A stretch of DNA of 64,000 nt from an uncultured Erythrobacter sp. (GCF_947499705.1 NZ_CANMPJ010000001.1:655501-719500), one strand, 5' to 3'; shown: positions 45,090-55,114, counted from the stretch's first letter. A program made the numbers and translations. The notes: a model not told the origin generated them from the letters alone.

Positions 45090-46000
45090 TGCCCCAAATA
45101 ATCGACCTTGAAGATACCGGTGTATGCGAGTTGGACGAATCGATCGATGCGCTAGCCGCGCTCGATTTCGATCCGACTTGCGAAGAACGCACTCAGGAGG
45201 CGGCGCTCTGCCTTCGGCGACTGACCAATAACCGGTTCTTTCTGGCAAATATCCTGATCGATGAACTTGCCGGGCGCGATAGTGCGATCTCGGCGGTCGA
45301 CAATGGCTACAGCCCCCAAGCGATCATGCTTAGCCCGCACCGATCCGGGCCGACCGGCGGCATGTTCCTGCGCGCCAATATCTGGCCGTCGGAGCAGGAT
45401 CTATGTTTCCAGACCAGCGGCGCGCGCAGCTTCGTCTACGGTGTGCCGCACGACCACGATTTCTCGTTTCTCACCAGCGGCTATTTCGGCCCCGGCTATC
45501 GCAGCGACTATTTCGAATACGACTATGAAAGCGTCGCAGGCTACGCGGGCGAGCCGGTTGATCTGAAGTTCATTGAGCGCAGCGCGCTGCACGAAGGCAA
45601 GCTGATGCTGTACCGCCGCCATCTCGACATCCACAGCCAACTGCCACCGGAAAGCCTCTCGGTGTCGCTCAACGTGATGCATATTGACCCGGCGCAAGGC
45701 TGGTTCGATCAATACGGTTTCGATCTGAAAGAGCAGCAGCTCGGTAAGGTGCTGAGCCCCAATTCGACCGAAGCGTTTCTGCGCGTCGCAGTGGCGACCG
45801 GCGCTCAAGAGGCGCTTGATTTCGCCGACTGGGTTGGCCGCAGACACCCAAGCGACCGGCTGCGATTGGCCAGTTTTGAGGCGAGAGCGGATCAGTCCGG
45901 GAATCCGGCTGACATGGATGCGTTATGGAGAAAGGGTGAGGCGAGTGGGAGCAGAATGGTCAGCGCGATCGCGAAAGAGCGACGCGCCCAGTTGGTCTGA
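45089..46000 (+). CDS. Unknown protein with cupin-like HxH site, third gene of the small-peptide operon
   Basis: The protein has 303 residues. GVPHDHDFSFLTSGYFGPGY (residues 118-137) begins with the HxH pair of a cupin metal site, and HEGKLMLYRRHLDIHSQLPP supplies further His (168, 178, 182) at the expected distance. I infer a metal-dependent oxygenase- or hydroxylase-like fold. The start is ATG at 45089, with CGGAGG upstream and coupling to the previous stop. It ends three bases from convergent ruvX. Databases may hold misnamed relatives; it has no transposase features. Confidence 0.6.
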   Translation: MPQIIDLEDTGVCELDESIDALAALDFDPTCEERTQEAALCLRRLTNNRFFLANILIDELAGRDSAISAVDNGYSPQAIMLSPHRSGPTGGMFLRANIWPSEQDLCFQTSGARSFVYGVPHDHDFSFLTSGYFGPGYRSDYFEYDYESVAGYAGEPVDLKFIERSALHEGKLMLYRRHLDIHSQLPPESLSVSLNVMHIDPAQGWFDQYGFDLKEQQLGKVLSPNSTEAFLRVAVATGAQEALDFADWVGRRHPSDRLRLASFEARADQSGNPADMDALWRKGEASGSRMVSAIAKERRAQLV

Positions 46001-46003
46001 CCC

Positions 46004-46456
46004 CTAGATCACTCCGCCAGCCAGCCGATCAATCGCGCCTTGCAGGATCACTGCCGCCGCGTGGCTGTCTATCGCTTCTGCGCGCTTGGCGCGGCTCATG
46101 TCTTGCCCGATCATCGCGGCTTCGGCGCTTTGGGTTGACCAGCGCTCGTCCCATAGCAGCACCGGCAGTTCGAAAGCTTCGGCGCAATTGCGGGCGAAGG
46201 CGCGGCTGGCCTGTGCGCGCGGCCCTTCGGTGCCATCCATGTTGCGCGGCAGACCCAGCACCAGCCCCTTGATTGAGCGGGTCTTGATCAATTCAGCGAG
46301 GACCGAGCGGTCGCGGCCCCATTTGCCGCGCCCCAGCGTCTTGCCATTGGTGGCAAAGCGCCAGCCAGCGTCGCAGGTCGCGGTGCCGATAGTCTTGGTG
46401 CCAAGGTCAAGGCCGAGCAGTGCGCCGCCATCGGGCAGCGCTTCGGCGAAGTCCAA
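46004..46456 (-). CDS. ruvX: Holliday junction resolvase RuvX (YqgF)
   Basis: The protein has an RNase H-like fold with GLDLGTKTIGTA, LVLGLPRNMDG and WDERWSTQSAE, all typical. It is linked to pre-16S rRNA 5' processing and recombination. The start is ambiguous: TTG at 46456 is shown, but a CTG at 46474 would give (L)ITEAALDFAEALP and overlap the upstream stop (CTGA), which fits the likely family N-terminus better. Confidence 0.92.
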   Translation of the reverse strand: MDFAEALPDGGALLGLDLGTKTIGTATCDAGWRFATNGKTLGRGKWGRDRSVLAELIKTRSIKGLVLGLPRNMDGTEGPRAQASRAFARNCAEAFELPVLLWDERWSTQSAEAAMIGQDMSRAKRAEAIDSHAAAVILQGAIDRLAGGVI

Positions 46457-46470
46457 TGCCGCTTCGGTAA

Positions 46471-47721
46471 TCAGGATGCGCCGTCCGCTTGCCCGGCAAA
46501 GGCGTTCACGCGCCGGGCCACATCCGCCTTGGTGTTCGCCCAGAACAGGGGGATGTCATAGACATGGTAGTTGTTGCCCGGCAGCACATAGGAACCCAAT
46601 TCTGGCGGGTCGCCGATCAGCAAAAGCCCGCGGTCATCGCATCGGGCGGGAACTGCGCTTGGCACAAGCTCGCCATTGGAGATGCTATCATCGGGCACCA
46701 ATGTTCCAAGGTTTGCGCTGGCAGGAGAAGAGCCGCCAAACATGCCGGTCAGCGGATTGGTGCAGAGGATCTGGCTGTCACCGCGTGGATTGCCATCGAA
46801 GCCGGTCGACTTGGCATAGGTTTCGATCACGCTGGAGGGATCGGCTGGCTCGGCATAGCTCGACCATGACAGGATGCACCCGGTCTGCGCCGGAGTCGCG
46901 CATGCGGCGATGCCCATAGATGGCAGATCGTGCTCGACCGAGATCGGCCAGCCGATCGTGTAGGCAGCGACCAGCCGATCTGCGACGGGCGATCCCTGAA
47001 CTTCCTCGCGCAGCAATCGCAGCAAATGCAGCGAGCCCTGGCTGTGGCCGGCGAGCACGATCGGCGTGTCGGCATCGAGTGAGGAGAGGAAGTATTTGTA
47101 GGCTTCCTTCACGTCTTCGTAGGCCGCGTCGATGGCCTGTTGGCCCTCGGGAGCGTCGGTCAGGAATGCGCCCATCGTCGCTTGGCGATAGCGCGGTGCC
47201 CAGATTTCGCTGGCCGCGTTGAACGGGCTGGCCATGCCGCGCACATAGATGCGGGCGATGCGCTCTGCCTCTTCATCGGCATTCTCGCCAATCGGCGCGT
47301 TCCAGTTGTCCCGGCTCAGATAGCTGGTGGGATGCACGAAGAAGACCGCGAAGTCCGCGACCTCTCCGCCTTCCTGCGGATCGACGGCGCGCGATGTGGT
47401 GGTTTGCAACTGGTCCGGGCGGCCCAAGGTTTGTTCTGCCGCTGGGCTGTCCGGTGACGGTGTTTGCGTGGTCGGATCGGGTGCGGGTTCCGCCAGCGCG
47501 GGTTGCCAGCGGGCAGGGTCGTTCACTCCGATGCCCGGTCGTGAATACCACAGGGCAGGGTCCTGATACGCGTTGACTTCGAGCGGCTCCTGCTCGGTGA
47601 ATTCAGTGGTCGGGACCAAGGCCATTGCGGCAAGTTCGTCCTTGAACATCTGGAAGCCGATCGCAGCCAGCAGAACGGCAACGATGCAGAACGCTACGAA
47701 ATAGAGGAATTTTTTGGCCAT
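46471..47721 (-). CDS. DUF3089 alpha/beta-hydrolase-type protein
   Basis: The protein has 416 residues. A hydrophobic N-terminal segment (FLYFVAFCIVAVLLAAIGF) anchors it or serves as signal. AVFFVHPTSYLSRDNWNAPI and VLAGHSQGSLHLLRLL are DUF3089 hallmarks, with Ser in GHSQG as nucleophile. A Pro/Thr-rich linker precedes the fold. It is probably a periplasmic esterase; the substrate is unknown. It is followed by ruvX. Confidence 0.88.
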   Translation of the reverse strand: MAKKFLYFVAFCIVAVLLAAIGFQMFKDELAAMALVPTTEFTEQEPLEVNAYQDPALWYSRPGIGVNDPARWQPALAEPAPDPTTQTPSPDSPAAEQTLGRPDQLQTTTSRAVDPQEGGEVADFAVFFVHPTSYLSRDNWNAPIGENADEEAERIARIYVRGMASPFNAASEIWAPRYRQATMGAFLTDAPEGQQAIDAAYEDVKEAYKYFLSSLDADTPIVLAGHSQGSLHLLRLLREEVQGSPVADRLVAAYTIGWPISVEHDLPSMGIAACATPAQTGCILSWSSYAEPADPSSVIETYAKSTGFDGNPRGDSQILCTNPLTGMFGGSSPASANLGTLVPDDSISNGELVPSAVPARCDDRGLLLIGDPPELGSYVLPGNNYHVYDIPLFWANTKADVARRVNAFAGQADGAS

Positions 47722-47739
47722 GATCGCGTGGTTCTTTGC

Positions 47740-48684
47740 CTATTCGGACGCGGCAGGTTGCTCTGCAATCGGCGGGCGCAGTGTGGACCACGCCCGGTCG
47801 CCGCGCATGCTCGAGAACCAACTGAGCGGGTTCCAGGTGGTCGACCCGTCCAGCGAGAAGGTGATGAACTCGGCCCGACCGCCAATATTCTCCAAAGGGA
47901 TCGCTCCACCAAGGCCGCGCGCCTCAGCCTCGGCGCGACTGTCCGCCGAATGATCGCGATTGTCGCCCATCGCAAATACATGGTCTTCGGGAACGATGAC
48001 CGGCCCGACATTGTCGAGCCGTTGTTCCATGTGATCGATTACCAGATAGGTCGCGCCATTGGGCAGAGTCTCACGATATGTGGGAGGTTCATAATATTGC
48101 GCGCCGTTGGCTTCGCGGACCTTGTAAGCGTCAAAGTCCGATAGGCACGGACCGCTATCGCAGAGCAACTCCGGTTCGAATGGTATGCGCACGGCTGGTA
48201 CTACTTCGCGTTTCACCGGCTCACCATTCAGGATGATGCGACCTTCGCGCACTTCGATCGTGTCACCAGGCAGGGCGACGACGCGCTTGATGTAATCCTC
48301 GTCGCGCTGCGGATGCACCGGGATCACGATATCGCCGTATTCGGGCGTCGCCGGGAAAACCCGCCATTCGCCGCGCGGCAGCATGTGAAAACTCGCCGAA
48401 GCCCATGACCAGCCATAGGGATATTTGCTCACAACCAATCGGTCACCCACATACAGGGTCGGCATCATCGATGTGGACGGGATGTAAAACGGTTTGGCGA
48501 CCAGGCTGTGAAATGCCAGCACCGCGAGAAGCATCAGGGCAAGACCGCGCAATTCCGCGATCCAGTTGATCTTCTGGTCGGCCTCTTCTGGCTCTTTCGC
48601 GCCATTTTTCAGCGAAGCAAGGGCCGGATCCGCAGCTACGCTCGCGTCTGTCGTTTCCGCCTTGGGGGTTTCGGGCTGTGTCAC
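47740..48684 (-). CDS. lepB: Signal peptidase I
   Basis: The 314-residue inner-membrane protease removes signal peptides. After an acidic N-terminus and one membrane span (about 44-64), the catalytic Ser72 lies in IPSTSMMPTL and Lys133 in DYIKRVVALPGD; the GDNRDHSADSR box is present. It lies between acpS and the DUF3089 gene; rnc and era, which often follow lepB in this class, are not here. Confidence 0.96.
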   Translation of the reverse strand: MTQPETPKAETTDASVAADPALASLKNGAKEPEEADQKINWIAELRGLALMLLAVLAFHSLVAKPFYIPSTSMMPTLYVGDRLVVSKYPYGWSWASASFHMLPRGEWRVFPATPEYGDIVIPVHPQRDEDYIKRVVALPGDTIEVREGRIILNGEPVKREVVPAVRIPFEPELLCDSGPCLSDFDAYKVREANGAQYYEPPTYRETLPNGATYLVIDHMEQRLDNVGPVIVPEDHVFAMGDNRDHSADSRAEAEARGLGGAIPLENIGGRAEFITFSLDGSTTWNPLSWFSSMRGDRAWSTLRPPIAEQPAASE

Positions 48685-48720
48685 AATAGGGGTTTCAATA
48701 TCGCCGTAGGTTGAACCGGA

Positions 48721-49122
48721 TCAGAGTGCGCGTGCTTCGATGATCACGAATGCCTGCGCCCATGGATGGTCGTCGGTTAGGGTAAGATGAATGTGGGCCT
48801 CATGGCCCGGCGGGATCATTTCTTCAAGCCGATTTGCCGCTCCGCCCGCCAATGCGAGGGTCGGAGCGCCAGACGGTGCGTTCACTACGCCGATGTCTTT
48901 CATGAACACGCCGCGCCGAAAGCCCGTGCCGACCGCTTTGCTGAACGCTTCTTTGGCAGCGAAGCGCTTCGCGTAGGTCCCTGCAATTGTGAAGGGCCGC
49001 TTGCGAGCTTTCGCACGCTCTATCTCGGTGAAAACGCGGTTTTCGAACCGTTCGCCATATCGATCGAGCGAGTTGGCTATCCGCTCGATATTGCAGAGGT
49101 CAGAGCCGAGGCCGATGATCAT
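48721..49122 (-). CDS. acpS: Holo-[acyl-carrier-protein] synthase
   Basis: The 133-residue enzyme attaches 4'-phosphopantetheine to acyl carrier protein. [12 protein letters not shown] holds the Mg-binding Asp, and [17 protein letters not shown] the Glu and Lys. The frame is open upstream, but ATG at 49122 is the family start and overlaps the preceding stop by four bases (ATGA). Confidence 0.95.
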   Translation of the reverse strand: MIIGLGSDLCNIERIANSLDRYGERFENRVFTEIERAKARKRPFTIAGTYAKRFAAKEAFSKAVGTGFRRGVFMKDIGVVNAPSGAPTLALAGGAANRLEEMIPPGHEAHIHLTLTDDHPWAQAFVIIEARAL

Positions 49123-49427
49123 ATTCCAAGTGCTCCTGCGCCTAACAGCAATATTGGCGCTGCAATCAGCGTGAGCCCGCATAGTGCATAGGCGATTGTG
49201 CGTCGCCCAGTGTTCCAGAGGAAGATCGTTCCTAGCAGCAATGCAAGACTGACCACGAATGGTCCGAGAATTATTGCCCATTCCACGAAGGGCATCGGGC
49301 GGCCGCGATACACTTCTGATCCGAACATCAGACCCATCAGCAGCACAAGCGCCGATCCAGCGAGCAATAGTCCGTACCACAGGAGCATCAGCACGAGAGG
49401 CCAGCTGGAACGCTTTTCCTGCTCCAT
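49119..49427 (-). CDS. Small membrane protein of unknown function
   Basis: The 102-residue protein has three hydrophobic segments (about 10-35, 48-69, 76-100) separated by short charged loops. I do not recognise a family. Its ATG overlaps the upstream stop (TAATG) and its stop overlaps acpS, so it belongs to the pdxJ-acpS operon. Confidence 0.7.
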   Translation of the reverse strand: MEQEKRSSWPLVLMLLWYGLLLAGSALVLLMGLMFGSEVYRGRPMPFVEWAIILGPFVVSLALLLGTIFLWNTGRRTIAYALCGLTLIAAPILLLGAGALGI

Positions 49428-49726
49428 TAGGCCGGCCCCCTAAACACGAGCGCGCCGAGCAGCATAACTGCAATGACGTGCAGCATCACCTGGCTCTTGA
49501 ACAGCGGACTGGCGAAATCGCCCTTGGCGAATTTGAGCGAGCCGACATAGCCGAAAATCTGCAAGGCGATCCAACCAACCGCGAAGACCTGCATCACGCC
49601 CGATTGCAAAGCATAGCCCAGAAAGCCGATTGCCAGCAGGAACAGGGCCGCCGCGCCAAATGCCCAGCGTTTTTGTTCGCTGGTCAGTTCGGGCAGCTCC
49701 TCGTCCGTCAATTCAGCGTGCCTCAT
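49427..49726 (-). CDS. Small membrane protein of unknown function
   Basis: The 99-residue protein has an acidic N-terminus ([17 protein letters not shown]) and three hydrophobic segments from residue 23. It overlaps pdxJ by 14 bases and the next gene by one. Function is unknown. Confidence 0.7.
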   Translation of the reverse strand: MRHAELTDEELPELTSEQKRWAFGAAALFLLAIGFLGYALQSGVMQVFAVGWIALQIFGYVGSLKFAKGDFASPLFKSQVMLHVIAVMLLGALVFRGPA

Positions 49727-50453
49727 CCATCAACTCGCGCATGCGCCGGATTGCTGGTTCCAAGCCGGTGAACACCGCTTCGCCGATCAGATAGTGACCG
49801 ATATTGAGTTCGGCGATCTGCGGTATCGCCGCAATCGGCTGGACATTCTCGAAGGTCAGGCCGTGGCCCGCATGCGGTTCGATCCCGTTCTTGGCCGCCA
49901 ATGCCGCCATGTCCGAAATTTTGCGCACCTCGCGTTCGAGCCTTTCGCTGTCATCGTCGAGAAAGGCGTGGGCATATTCTCCGGTGTGGAATTCGACCAC
50001 CGGCGCACCGAGACGCAGGGCGGCGTCGAGCTGACGTTCATGCGCTTCGATGAAGAGCGAAACACGAATGCCTGCGCCGCGCAGTTCATCCACAATCGGC
50101 GCCAAAGTGTTGTGCAGACCTGCTGCGTCCAATCCGCCTTCGGTGGTGCGTTCTTCGCGTTTCTCTGGCACGATGCAGGCAGCATGCGGTTTGTGCCGAA
50201 GTGCGATTTCCAGCATTTCGCCGGTGGCTGCCATCTCTAGATTGAGCGGCAGATTGGTCGCTTCCTGTATCCGCGCGAGATCTTCGTCACGGATATGCCT
50301 GCGATCTTCGCGCAGGTGCGCGGTAATTCCGTCGCCGCCAACCGCCGCCACAATCTCCGCCGCGCGGACCGGATCCGGATGGTCGCCGCCGCGCGCATTG
50401 CGGATTGTCGCGACGTGATCGATGTTCACGCCCAGACGCAAGGGATTGGTCAT
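49713..50453 (-). CDS. pdxJ: Pyridoxine 5'-phosphate synthase
   Basis: The 246-residue TIM-barrel enzyme condenses 1-deoxyxylulose 5-phosphate with an aminoacetone phosphate. RLGVNIDHVATIRNARGGDH, ITAHLREDRRHI, NLEMAATGEM and AGHGLTFENV are diagnostic. It lies six bases after pyrE and overlaps the following membrane gene. Confidence 0.97.
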   Translation of the reverse strand: MTNPLRLGVNIDHVATIRNARGGDHPDPVRAAEIVAAVGGDGITAHLREDRRHIRDEDLARIQEATNLPLNLEMAATGEMLEIALRHKPHAACIVPEKREERTTEGGLDAAGLHNTLAPIVDELRGAGIRVSLFIEAHERQLDAALRLGAPVVEFHTGEYAHAFLDDDSERLEREVRKISDMAALAAKNGIEPHAGHGLTFENVQPIAAIPQIAELNIGHYLIGEAVFTGLEPAIRRMRELMDEAR

Positions 50454-50459
50454 GCGCGG

Positions 50460-51053
50460 CTATTCCTTTCGGCTGCCCGGCTTGGTCACAGCTACGCGGG
50501 CAAGCTCTTCGGGGATGCTGTCTTCATCATAGGTCGGGAAATCGATCGCGACGAGCGGATAGAACGGCACGCCGAGATCGACCGAACCGGCTGAGCGGTC
50601 GACCAGCGAGCATTCGGCCAGCACTTCGCCGCCTTCGCGCGCCACTGCGGCAATCGCTTCGCGGCTGGAAAGGCCGGTGGTCACAACATCCTCGACCATC
50701 AGCACTTTCGCGCCCGGTTCCAGTGCGAATCCCCGCCGCAAATGAAACGTGCCTTCAGGGCGTTCCAGGAACAGCGCATCCTTGCCGAGCGCGCGGCCAA
50801 CCTCATGGCCCATGATGATTCCTCCCATCGCGGGAGAGACCACCACATCTATCGATTCGAGCAGGTCTGATGGGATTTTTGCACAGGTTGCTTCGGCAAG
50901 GCGTGAAGCCCGGGCCGGATTCATCAGTACTCGCGCGCATTGTAGGTAGTGTCCGCTATGCTTACCCGAAGAGAGCTTGAAATGCCCTTCGAGAAGCGCG
51001 TCGCAGCTACGGAATTCATCAAGCACGGCTTCTGTGGTAAGACTGGCGGACAT
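50460..51053 (-). CDS. pyrE: Orotate phosphoribosyltransferase
   Basis: The 197-residue enzyme converts orotate to OMP using PRPP. HFKLSSGKHSGHYLQCARV begins the fold and VLMVEDVVTTGLSSREA is the PRPP loop. ATG at 51053 gives the usual N-terminus; the ribosome-binding site is weak. It heads the pyrE-pdxJ-(two membrane genes)-acpS operon and is divergent from coxB. Confidence 0.95.
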   Translation of the reverse strand: MSASLTTEAVLDEFRSCDALLEGHFKLSSGKHSGHYLQCARVLMNPARASRLAEATCAKIPSDLLESIDVVVSPAMGGIIMGHEVGRALGKDALFLERPEGTFHLRRGFALEPGAKVLMVEDVVTTGLSSREAIAAVAREGGEVLAECSLVDRSAGSVDLGVPFYPLVAIDFPTYDEDSIPEELARVAVTKPGSRKE

Positions 51054-51279
51054 TGTCAGTGAAATCCCTGCAATTTGCGTATGGTTGCATAAACTTGCGC
51101 GTGCCACATGGCCGCTTGCATATTTTTCTCCCTAGAAGCGCTTGAGGCACTCGGCAAGCGCGGCTAAGGGGGCCGGGAAGCTGGCAGAAATGTCGGCGAA
51201 AACGCTGCGAGCGCTTCGACCGTGATCGGATGAAAGTGGCCGCAGTATGGGATCAAATCGAAAGCGATTTAGGCACATT

Positions 51280-52305
51280 ATGATGGGTCAAATGCACACC
51301 CGTATGAAATTTGGGGCAATGGCGCTGATTGCAGCGTTGGGCATGGTGTTTGCCGGACTGGCGACACCGCAAGCGGCAATTGCGCAAGAGGTGGCTGAGG
51401 AAGCTGCACCTGCGGCTGAAGCCGCTCCGGCCGGGGCAGCAGGCGCCTACACTCCGATGGCTCCGACCGAAGGCAAGGGCATGCCTACTGCTTTCGAAGA
51501 CGACGCGCTCAAGTCGATGAGCTTCCAGGATCAGTATACCGAAGATGGCGCCTATGCGCTGTGGATGCACGACATCATTCTGTTGCCGATCGTCTTCGTG
51601 ATCAGCATTTTCGTTCTCGGCCTGCTTTTCTACGTGGTGCTGCGTTACAATCGCCGCGCGAACCCTGAACCATCGCGTACCACGCACAATACGGCGATTG
51701 AGGTGATCTGGACGGTTGTTCCAGTGCTGATCCTCGTGGTGATCGCGGTGCCATCGATTTCGCTCTTGGCCGCGCAATACGAGACTCCGCCTGAAGATGC
51801 TGTGACCATCAAGGCAACTGGTTATCAGTGGTATTGGGGCTACACCTATCCCGACCACGGCGATGTCGAGATCATCTCGAACATGCTTTCGGATGCGGAC
51901 GCAATTTCGAATGGCGAACCGGCTCAACTCGCCGTCGACAACCGCATGGTTGTGCCGGCCGGCGTTCCGCTGCGTATCCAGACCACTGCTGCCGACGTGA
52001 TCCACGCTTTCGCCGTGCCGTCGCTGTGGTTCAAGATGGACGCCGTGCCGGGCCGCTTGAATGAGAAGCTGCTGACTATCGAAGAGCCGGGCGTTTATTA
52101 TGGCCAGTGCTCCGAGCTGTGCGGCACGCGTCACGCTTACATGCCGATCGCTGTCGAGGCTCTGCCGCCCGCCGAATTCGAGGCTTGGGTGCTTGAGCAG
52201 GGCGGCAGCATGCCGGGTGCCGAAGAAGCGGCCCCCGCAGAAGAAGCCGCTGAGGGCGCTGAAGGTGAAGAAGCAGCTGAGCCTGCTGAAGAACCCGCCG
52301 CCTGA
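51280..52305 (+). CDS. coxB: Cytochrome c oxidase subunit II
   Basis: The protein is about 341 residues: a signal peptide (MKFGAMALIAALGMVFAGLA...), two membrane spans (about 99-121, 141-165) and a periplasmic CuA domain. The CuA ligands are His242, Cys277, Glu279, Cys281, His285 and Met288 (QCSELCGTRHAYM). An Ala/Glu-rich tail follows residue 315. The start is uncertain among ATGs at 51247, 51280, 51283 and 51304; AGG precedes 51280. It heads the oxidase operon. Confidence 0.95.
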   Translation: MMGQMHTRMKFGAMALIAALGMVFAGLATPQAAIAQEVAEEAAPAAEAAPAGAAGAYTPMAPTEGKGMPTAFEDDALKSMSFQDQYTEDGAYALWMHDIILLPIVFVISIFVLGLLFYVVLRYNRRANPEPSRTTHNTAIEVIWTVVPVLILVVIAVPSISLLAAQYETPPEDAVTIKATGYQWYWGYTYPDHGDVEIISNMLSDADAISNGEPAQLAVDNRMVVPAGVPLRIQTTAADVIHAFAVPSLWFKMDAVPGRLNEKLLTIEEPGVYYGQCSELCGTRHAYMPIAVEALPPAEFEAWVLEQGGSMPGAEEAAPAEEAAEGAEGEEAAEPAEEPAA

Positions 52306-52355
52306 TCGCCGATACGAACTTTTGAATACGAACCGAACCTGAGAGAATCCGAACG

Positions 52356-54071
52356 ATGGCTACCACCGCAGAAGGTTTCGACGCCCACCACGATGATCAC
52401 GCGCATGACGCGGATCACAAGCCAGGCTTTTTCGCCCGCTGGTTCATGTCGACCAACCACAAGGATATCGGCACGCTGTATCTGATCTTTGCGATTTTCG
52501 CCGGGATTATCGGCGGGGCGATCTCGGGCATCATGCGCGCCGAGCTGGCCGAGCCTGGCATCCAGTATCTGCAATTCTGGGCTGACTTCATGGGCAACAC
52601 GCCCGGCGACACGAACGCTGCGCTGCACATGTGGAACGTGTTCATCACCGCACACGGCCTGATCATGGTCTTTTTCATGGTCATGCCGGCAATGATTGGC
52701 GGCTTCGGCAACTGGTTCGTGCCGCTGATGATCGGCGCGCCGGACATGGCGTTTCCGCGCATGAACAACATTTCGTTCTGGCTGACCGTGGCCGGCTTTA
52801 TGAGCCTGCTATTCTCGCTGTTCGTGCCGGGTGGCGCTGCCACCGGCGCAGGCGTAGGCTGGACAGTCTATGCACCGCTATCGACAACGGGCGCTCCGGG
52901 GCCTGCGGTCGACTTTGCGATCTTCTCCTTGCACTTGGCGGGCGCTGGTTCGATCCTGGGTGCAACCAACTTCATCACCACCATTTTCAACATGCGCGCG
53001 CCGGGTATGACGCTGCACAAAATGCCGCTGTTTGTGTGGTCGGTGCTGGTCACGGCATTCCTGCTGCTGCTCGCGCTTCCGGTGCTTGCCGCGGCTATCA
53101 CGATGCTGCTGACCGATCGTAACTTCGGCACGACCTTCTTCGATCCCGCCGGTGGCGGTGACCCGGTTCTGTACCAGCACCTGTTCTGGTTCTTCGGCCA
53201 CCCTGAGGTCTACATCATGATCCTGCCGGGCTTCGGCATGATTTCGCAGATCGTCGCAACCTTCAGCCGCAAGCCAGTGTTTGGCTATCTCGGCATGGCC
53301 TACGCCATGGTCGCGATTGGTGTCGTCGGTTTCATCGTGTGGGCGCACCACATGTATACCGTCGGTCTCGACGTAAACACGAAGATGTATTTCACCGCTG
53401 CGACGATGGTCATCGCCGTGCCTACGGGCGTGAAGATCTTCAGCTGGATCGCCACGATGTGGGGCGGTTCAATGGAGTTCAAGTCACCGATGGTCTGGGC
53501 GATGGGCTTCATCTTCCTGTTCACCGTTGGCGGTGTCACCGGCGTGATCCTCGCCAATGGCGGCATCGACGATAACCTCCACGACACATACTATGTGGTC
53601 GCTCACTTCCACTACGTGCTGTCGATGGGTGCGGTGTTCTCACTGTTCGCGGGCTTCTACTACTGGTTCCCGAAAATCAGCGGCAAGATGCACTCCGAAC
53701 TCTTGAGCCACATTCATTTCTGGGGCTTCTTCATCGGTGTGAACATCATCTTCTTCCCGCAGCACTTCCTCGGCCTCCAAGGCATGCCACGACGCTATCC
53801 GGACTACACCGAAGCCTACACATACTGGAACGAAATCAGCACCTACGGCTACGTGGTGATGGCGGCGTCTATGCTCGTGTTCTTCGTGAACATCGGCTAC
53901 GCGCTGATGGCTGGCCGCAAGCCGGGCAACAACCCATGGGGCGAAGGTGCAACCACGCTCGAATGGACGCTGCCAAGCCCGCCGCCATATCACCAGTTCG
54001 AAACGCTTCCGGTGATCGAAGATCATCACGATTACCACGATCACCGCCCGGCGGCTCAGCCCGCTGAGTGA
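52356..54071 (+). CDS. coxA: Cytochrome c oxidase subunit I
   Basis: The 571-residue aa3-type catalytic subunit has haem a ligands His100 and His419, haem a3 His417, CuB ligands His282, His331 and His332, and Tyr286 in GHPEVY. Glu284 in that motif and Lys360 in VPTGVK show D- and K-channel features of the A1 type. The N-terminus is His/Asp-rich (residues 10-22). Confidence 0.98.
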   Translation: MATTAEGFDAHHDDHAHDADHKPGFFARWFMSTNHKDIGTLYLIFAIFAGIIGGAISGIMRAELAEPGIQYLQFWADFMGNTPGDTNAALHMWNVFITAHGLIMVFFMVMPAMIGGFGNWFVPLMIGAPDMAFPRMNNISFWLTVAGFMSLLFSLFVPGGAATGAGVGWTVYAPLSTTGAPGPAVDFAIFSLHLAGAGSILGATNFITTIFNMRAPGMTLHKMPLFVWSVLVTAFLLLLALPVLAAAITMLLTDRNFGTTFFDPAGGGDPVLYQHLFWFFGHPEVYIMILPGFGMISQIVATFSRKPVFGYLGMAYAMVAIGVVGFIVWAHHMYTVGLDVNTKMYFTAATMVIAVPTGVKIFSWIATMWGGSMEFKSPMVWAMGFIFLFTVGGVTGVILANGGIDDNLHDTYYVVAHFHYVLSMGAVFSLFAGFYYWFPKISGKMHSELLSHIHFWGFFIGVNIIFFPQHFLGLQGMPRRYPDYTEAYTYWNEISTYGYVVMAASMLVFFVNIGYALMAGRKPGNNPWGEGATTLEWTLPSPPPYHQFETLPVIEDHHDYHDHRPAAQPAE

Positions 54072-54113
54072 TGTCGGCGAGGGAAATCCTCGCTGACCAA
54101 CAAGCAGATAATC

Positions 54114-54144
54114 GAGGGAGCGCGCCGCCACGGTGCGCTCTCTC
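54114..54144 (+). other. Intercistronic hairpin between coxA and ctaB
   Basis: A 13-bp stem with two G-U pairs joins GAGGGAGCGCGCC to GGTGCGCTCTCTC around a five-base loop. A smaller GCGAGG/CCTCGC hairpin precedes it. No U-tract follows, so it may stabilise or process the coxBA part of the mRNA rather than end it. Confidence 0.5.
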
Positions 54145-54169
54145 CAGATAAAAGCACTGACACAGAATT

Positions 54170-55114
54170 ATGGACGCAACCGCAGACACGAAGGCATCGG
54201 CAACAGAGGGCGCGACTGCGCTCCCGGCCGAATGGCGTGATTTTTTCACGCTAACCAAGCCGCGCGTGATGACGCTGGTGATCTTCACCGGTATCTGCGG
54301 TTTGCTGGCTGCACCGGGCAGCATTCACCCCGTTATCGGTTTCACGGCGATCCTCGCGATCGCAATGGGTGCGGGCGGCTCGGCTGCCCTCAACCATTGG
54401 TGGGAAGCCGATCTTGATGCGGGCATGAAGCGCACCGCCAATCGCCCGCTTCCCACGGGCCGGATGCGGCGCGAGGATGCGCGCGATTTCGGAATTTTCC
54501 TGTCCGCTGTGTCTGTTGGGATGATGGGCGTTGCGGTGCATTGGCTCGCCGCCATCAGCCTGCTCGTCGCGATCATTTACTACGCCGTGGTCTATACGAT
54601 GTGGCTTAAACCGCGCACCCCGCAGAACATCGTTATCGGCGGCGGGGCGGGCGCGTTCCCTCCCTTCATCGGTTGGGTCGCTGTCACTGGCGAGATTACG
54701 ATGATGCCGGTGCTGCTGTTTGCGATCATCTTTTTCTGGACGCCGCCGCATTTCTGGGCGCTCGCGCTGTTTATGAAGTCGGACTACGCCAAGGTCGGCA
54801 TTCCGATGCTGCCGGTTGTCGCGGGCGAGCGTGTCACGCGCAATCAGATCCTCGGCTACACCGTGCTGCTCGCGCCCATTGCAATTGCACCGTGGGCCAT
54901 CGGTGCGACCTCGTGGGTCTATGGCAGCGTTGCCGTAGTCCTCTCGGCGCTGTTTCTGGCGCTCGCCATTCCGGTGTTCACACGTGAGCGCGCTGCGGAA
55001 GACGCGATGGTGGAAGAGAAACGGCTGTTCAAATTCAGCATCTACTATCTCTTCATCCTGTTCGCGGCTCTGGTTGCAGATCGCGTGCTCGCCGCTCAGG
55101 GGTTGCTCGCATGA
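54170..55114 (+). CDS. ctaB: Protohaem IX farnesyltransferase (haem O synthase)
   Basis: The 314-residue UbiA-type membrane prenyltransferase makes haem O for the oxidase. [19 protein letters not shown] and the Asp-rich [20 protein letters not shown] are diagnostic, and [11 protein letters not shown] follows. About nine membrane spans are seen. Its stop overlaps the next small gene (ATGA). Confidence 0.97.
   Translation: MDATADTKASATEGATALPAEWRDFFTLTKPRVMTLVIFTGICGLLAAPGSIHPVIGFTAILAIAMGAGGSAALNHWWEADLDAGMKRTANRPLPTGRMRREDARDFGIFLSAVSVGMMGVAVHWLAAISLLVAIIYYAVVYTMWLKPRTPQNIVIGGGAGAFPPFIGWVAVTGEITMMPVLLFAIIFFWTPPHFWALALFMKSDYAKVGIPMLPVVAGERVTRNQILGYTVLLAPIAIAPWAIGATSWVYGSVAVVLSALFLALAIPVFTRERAAEDAMVEEKRLFKFSIYYLFILFAALVADRVLAAQGLLA

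Noticed and set aside
45089..46000. Idea that the third gene of the small-peptide operon is a transposase
   Set aside because: No DDE/HUH pattern, no terminal inverted repeats and no target duplication are seen; the gene is translationally coupled to its neighbour.
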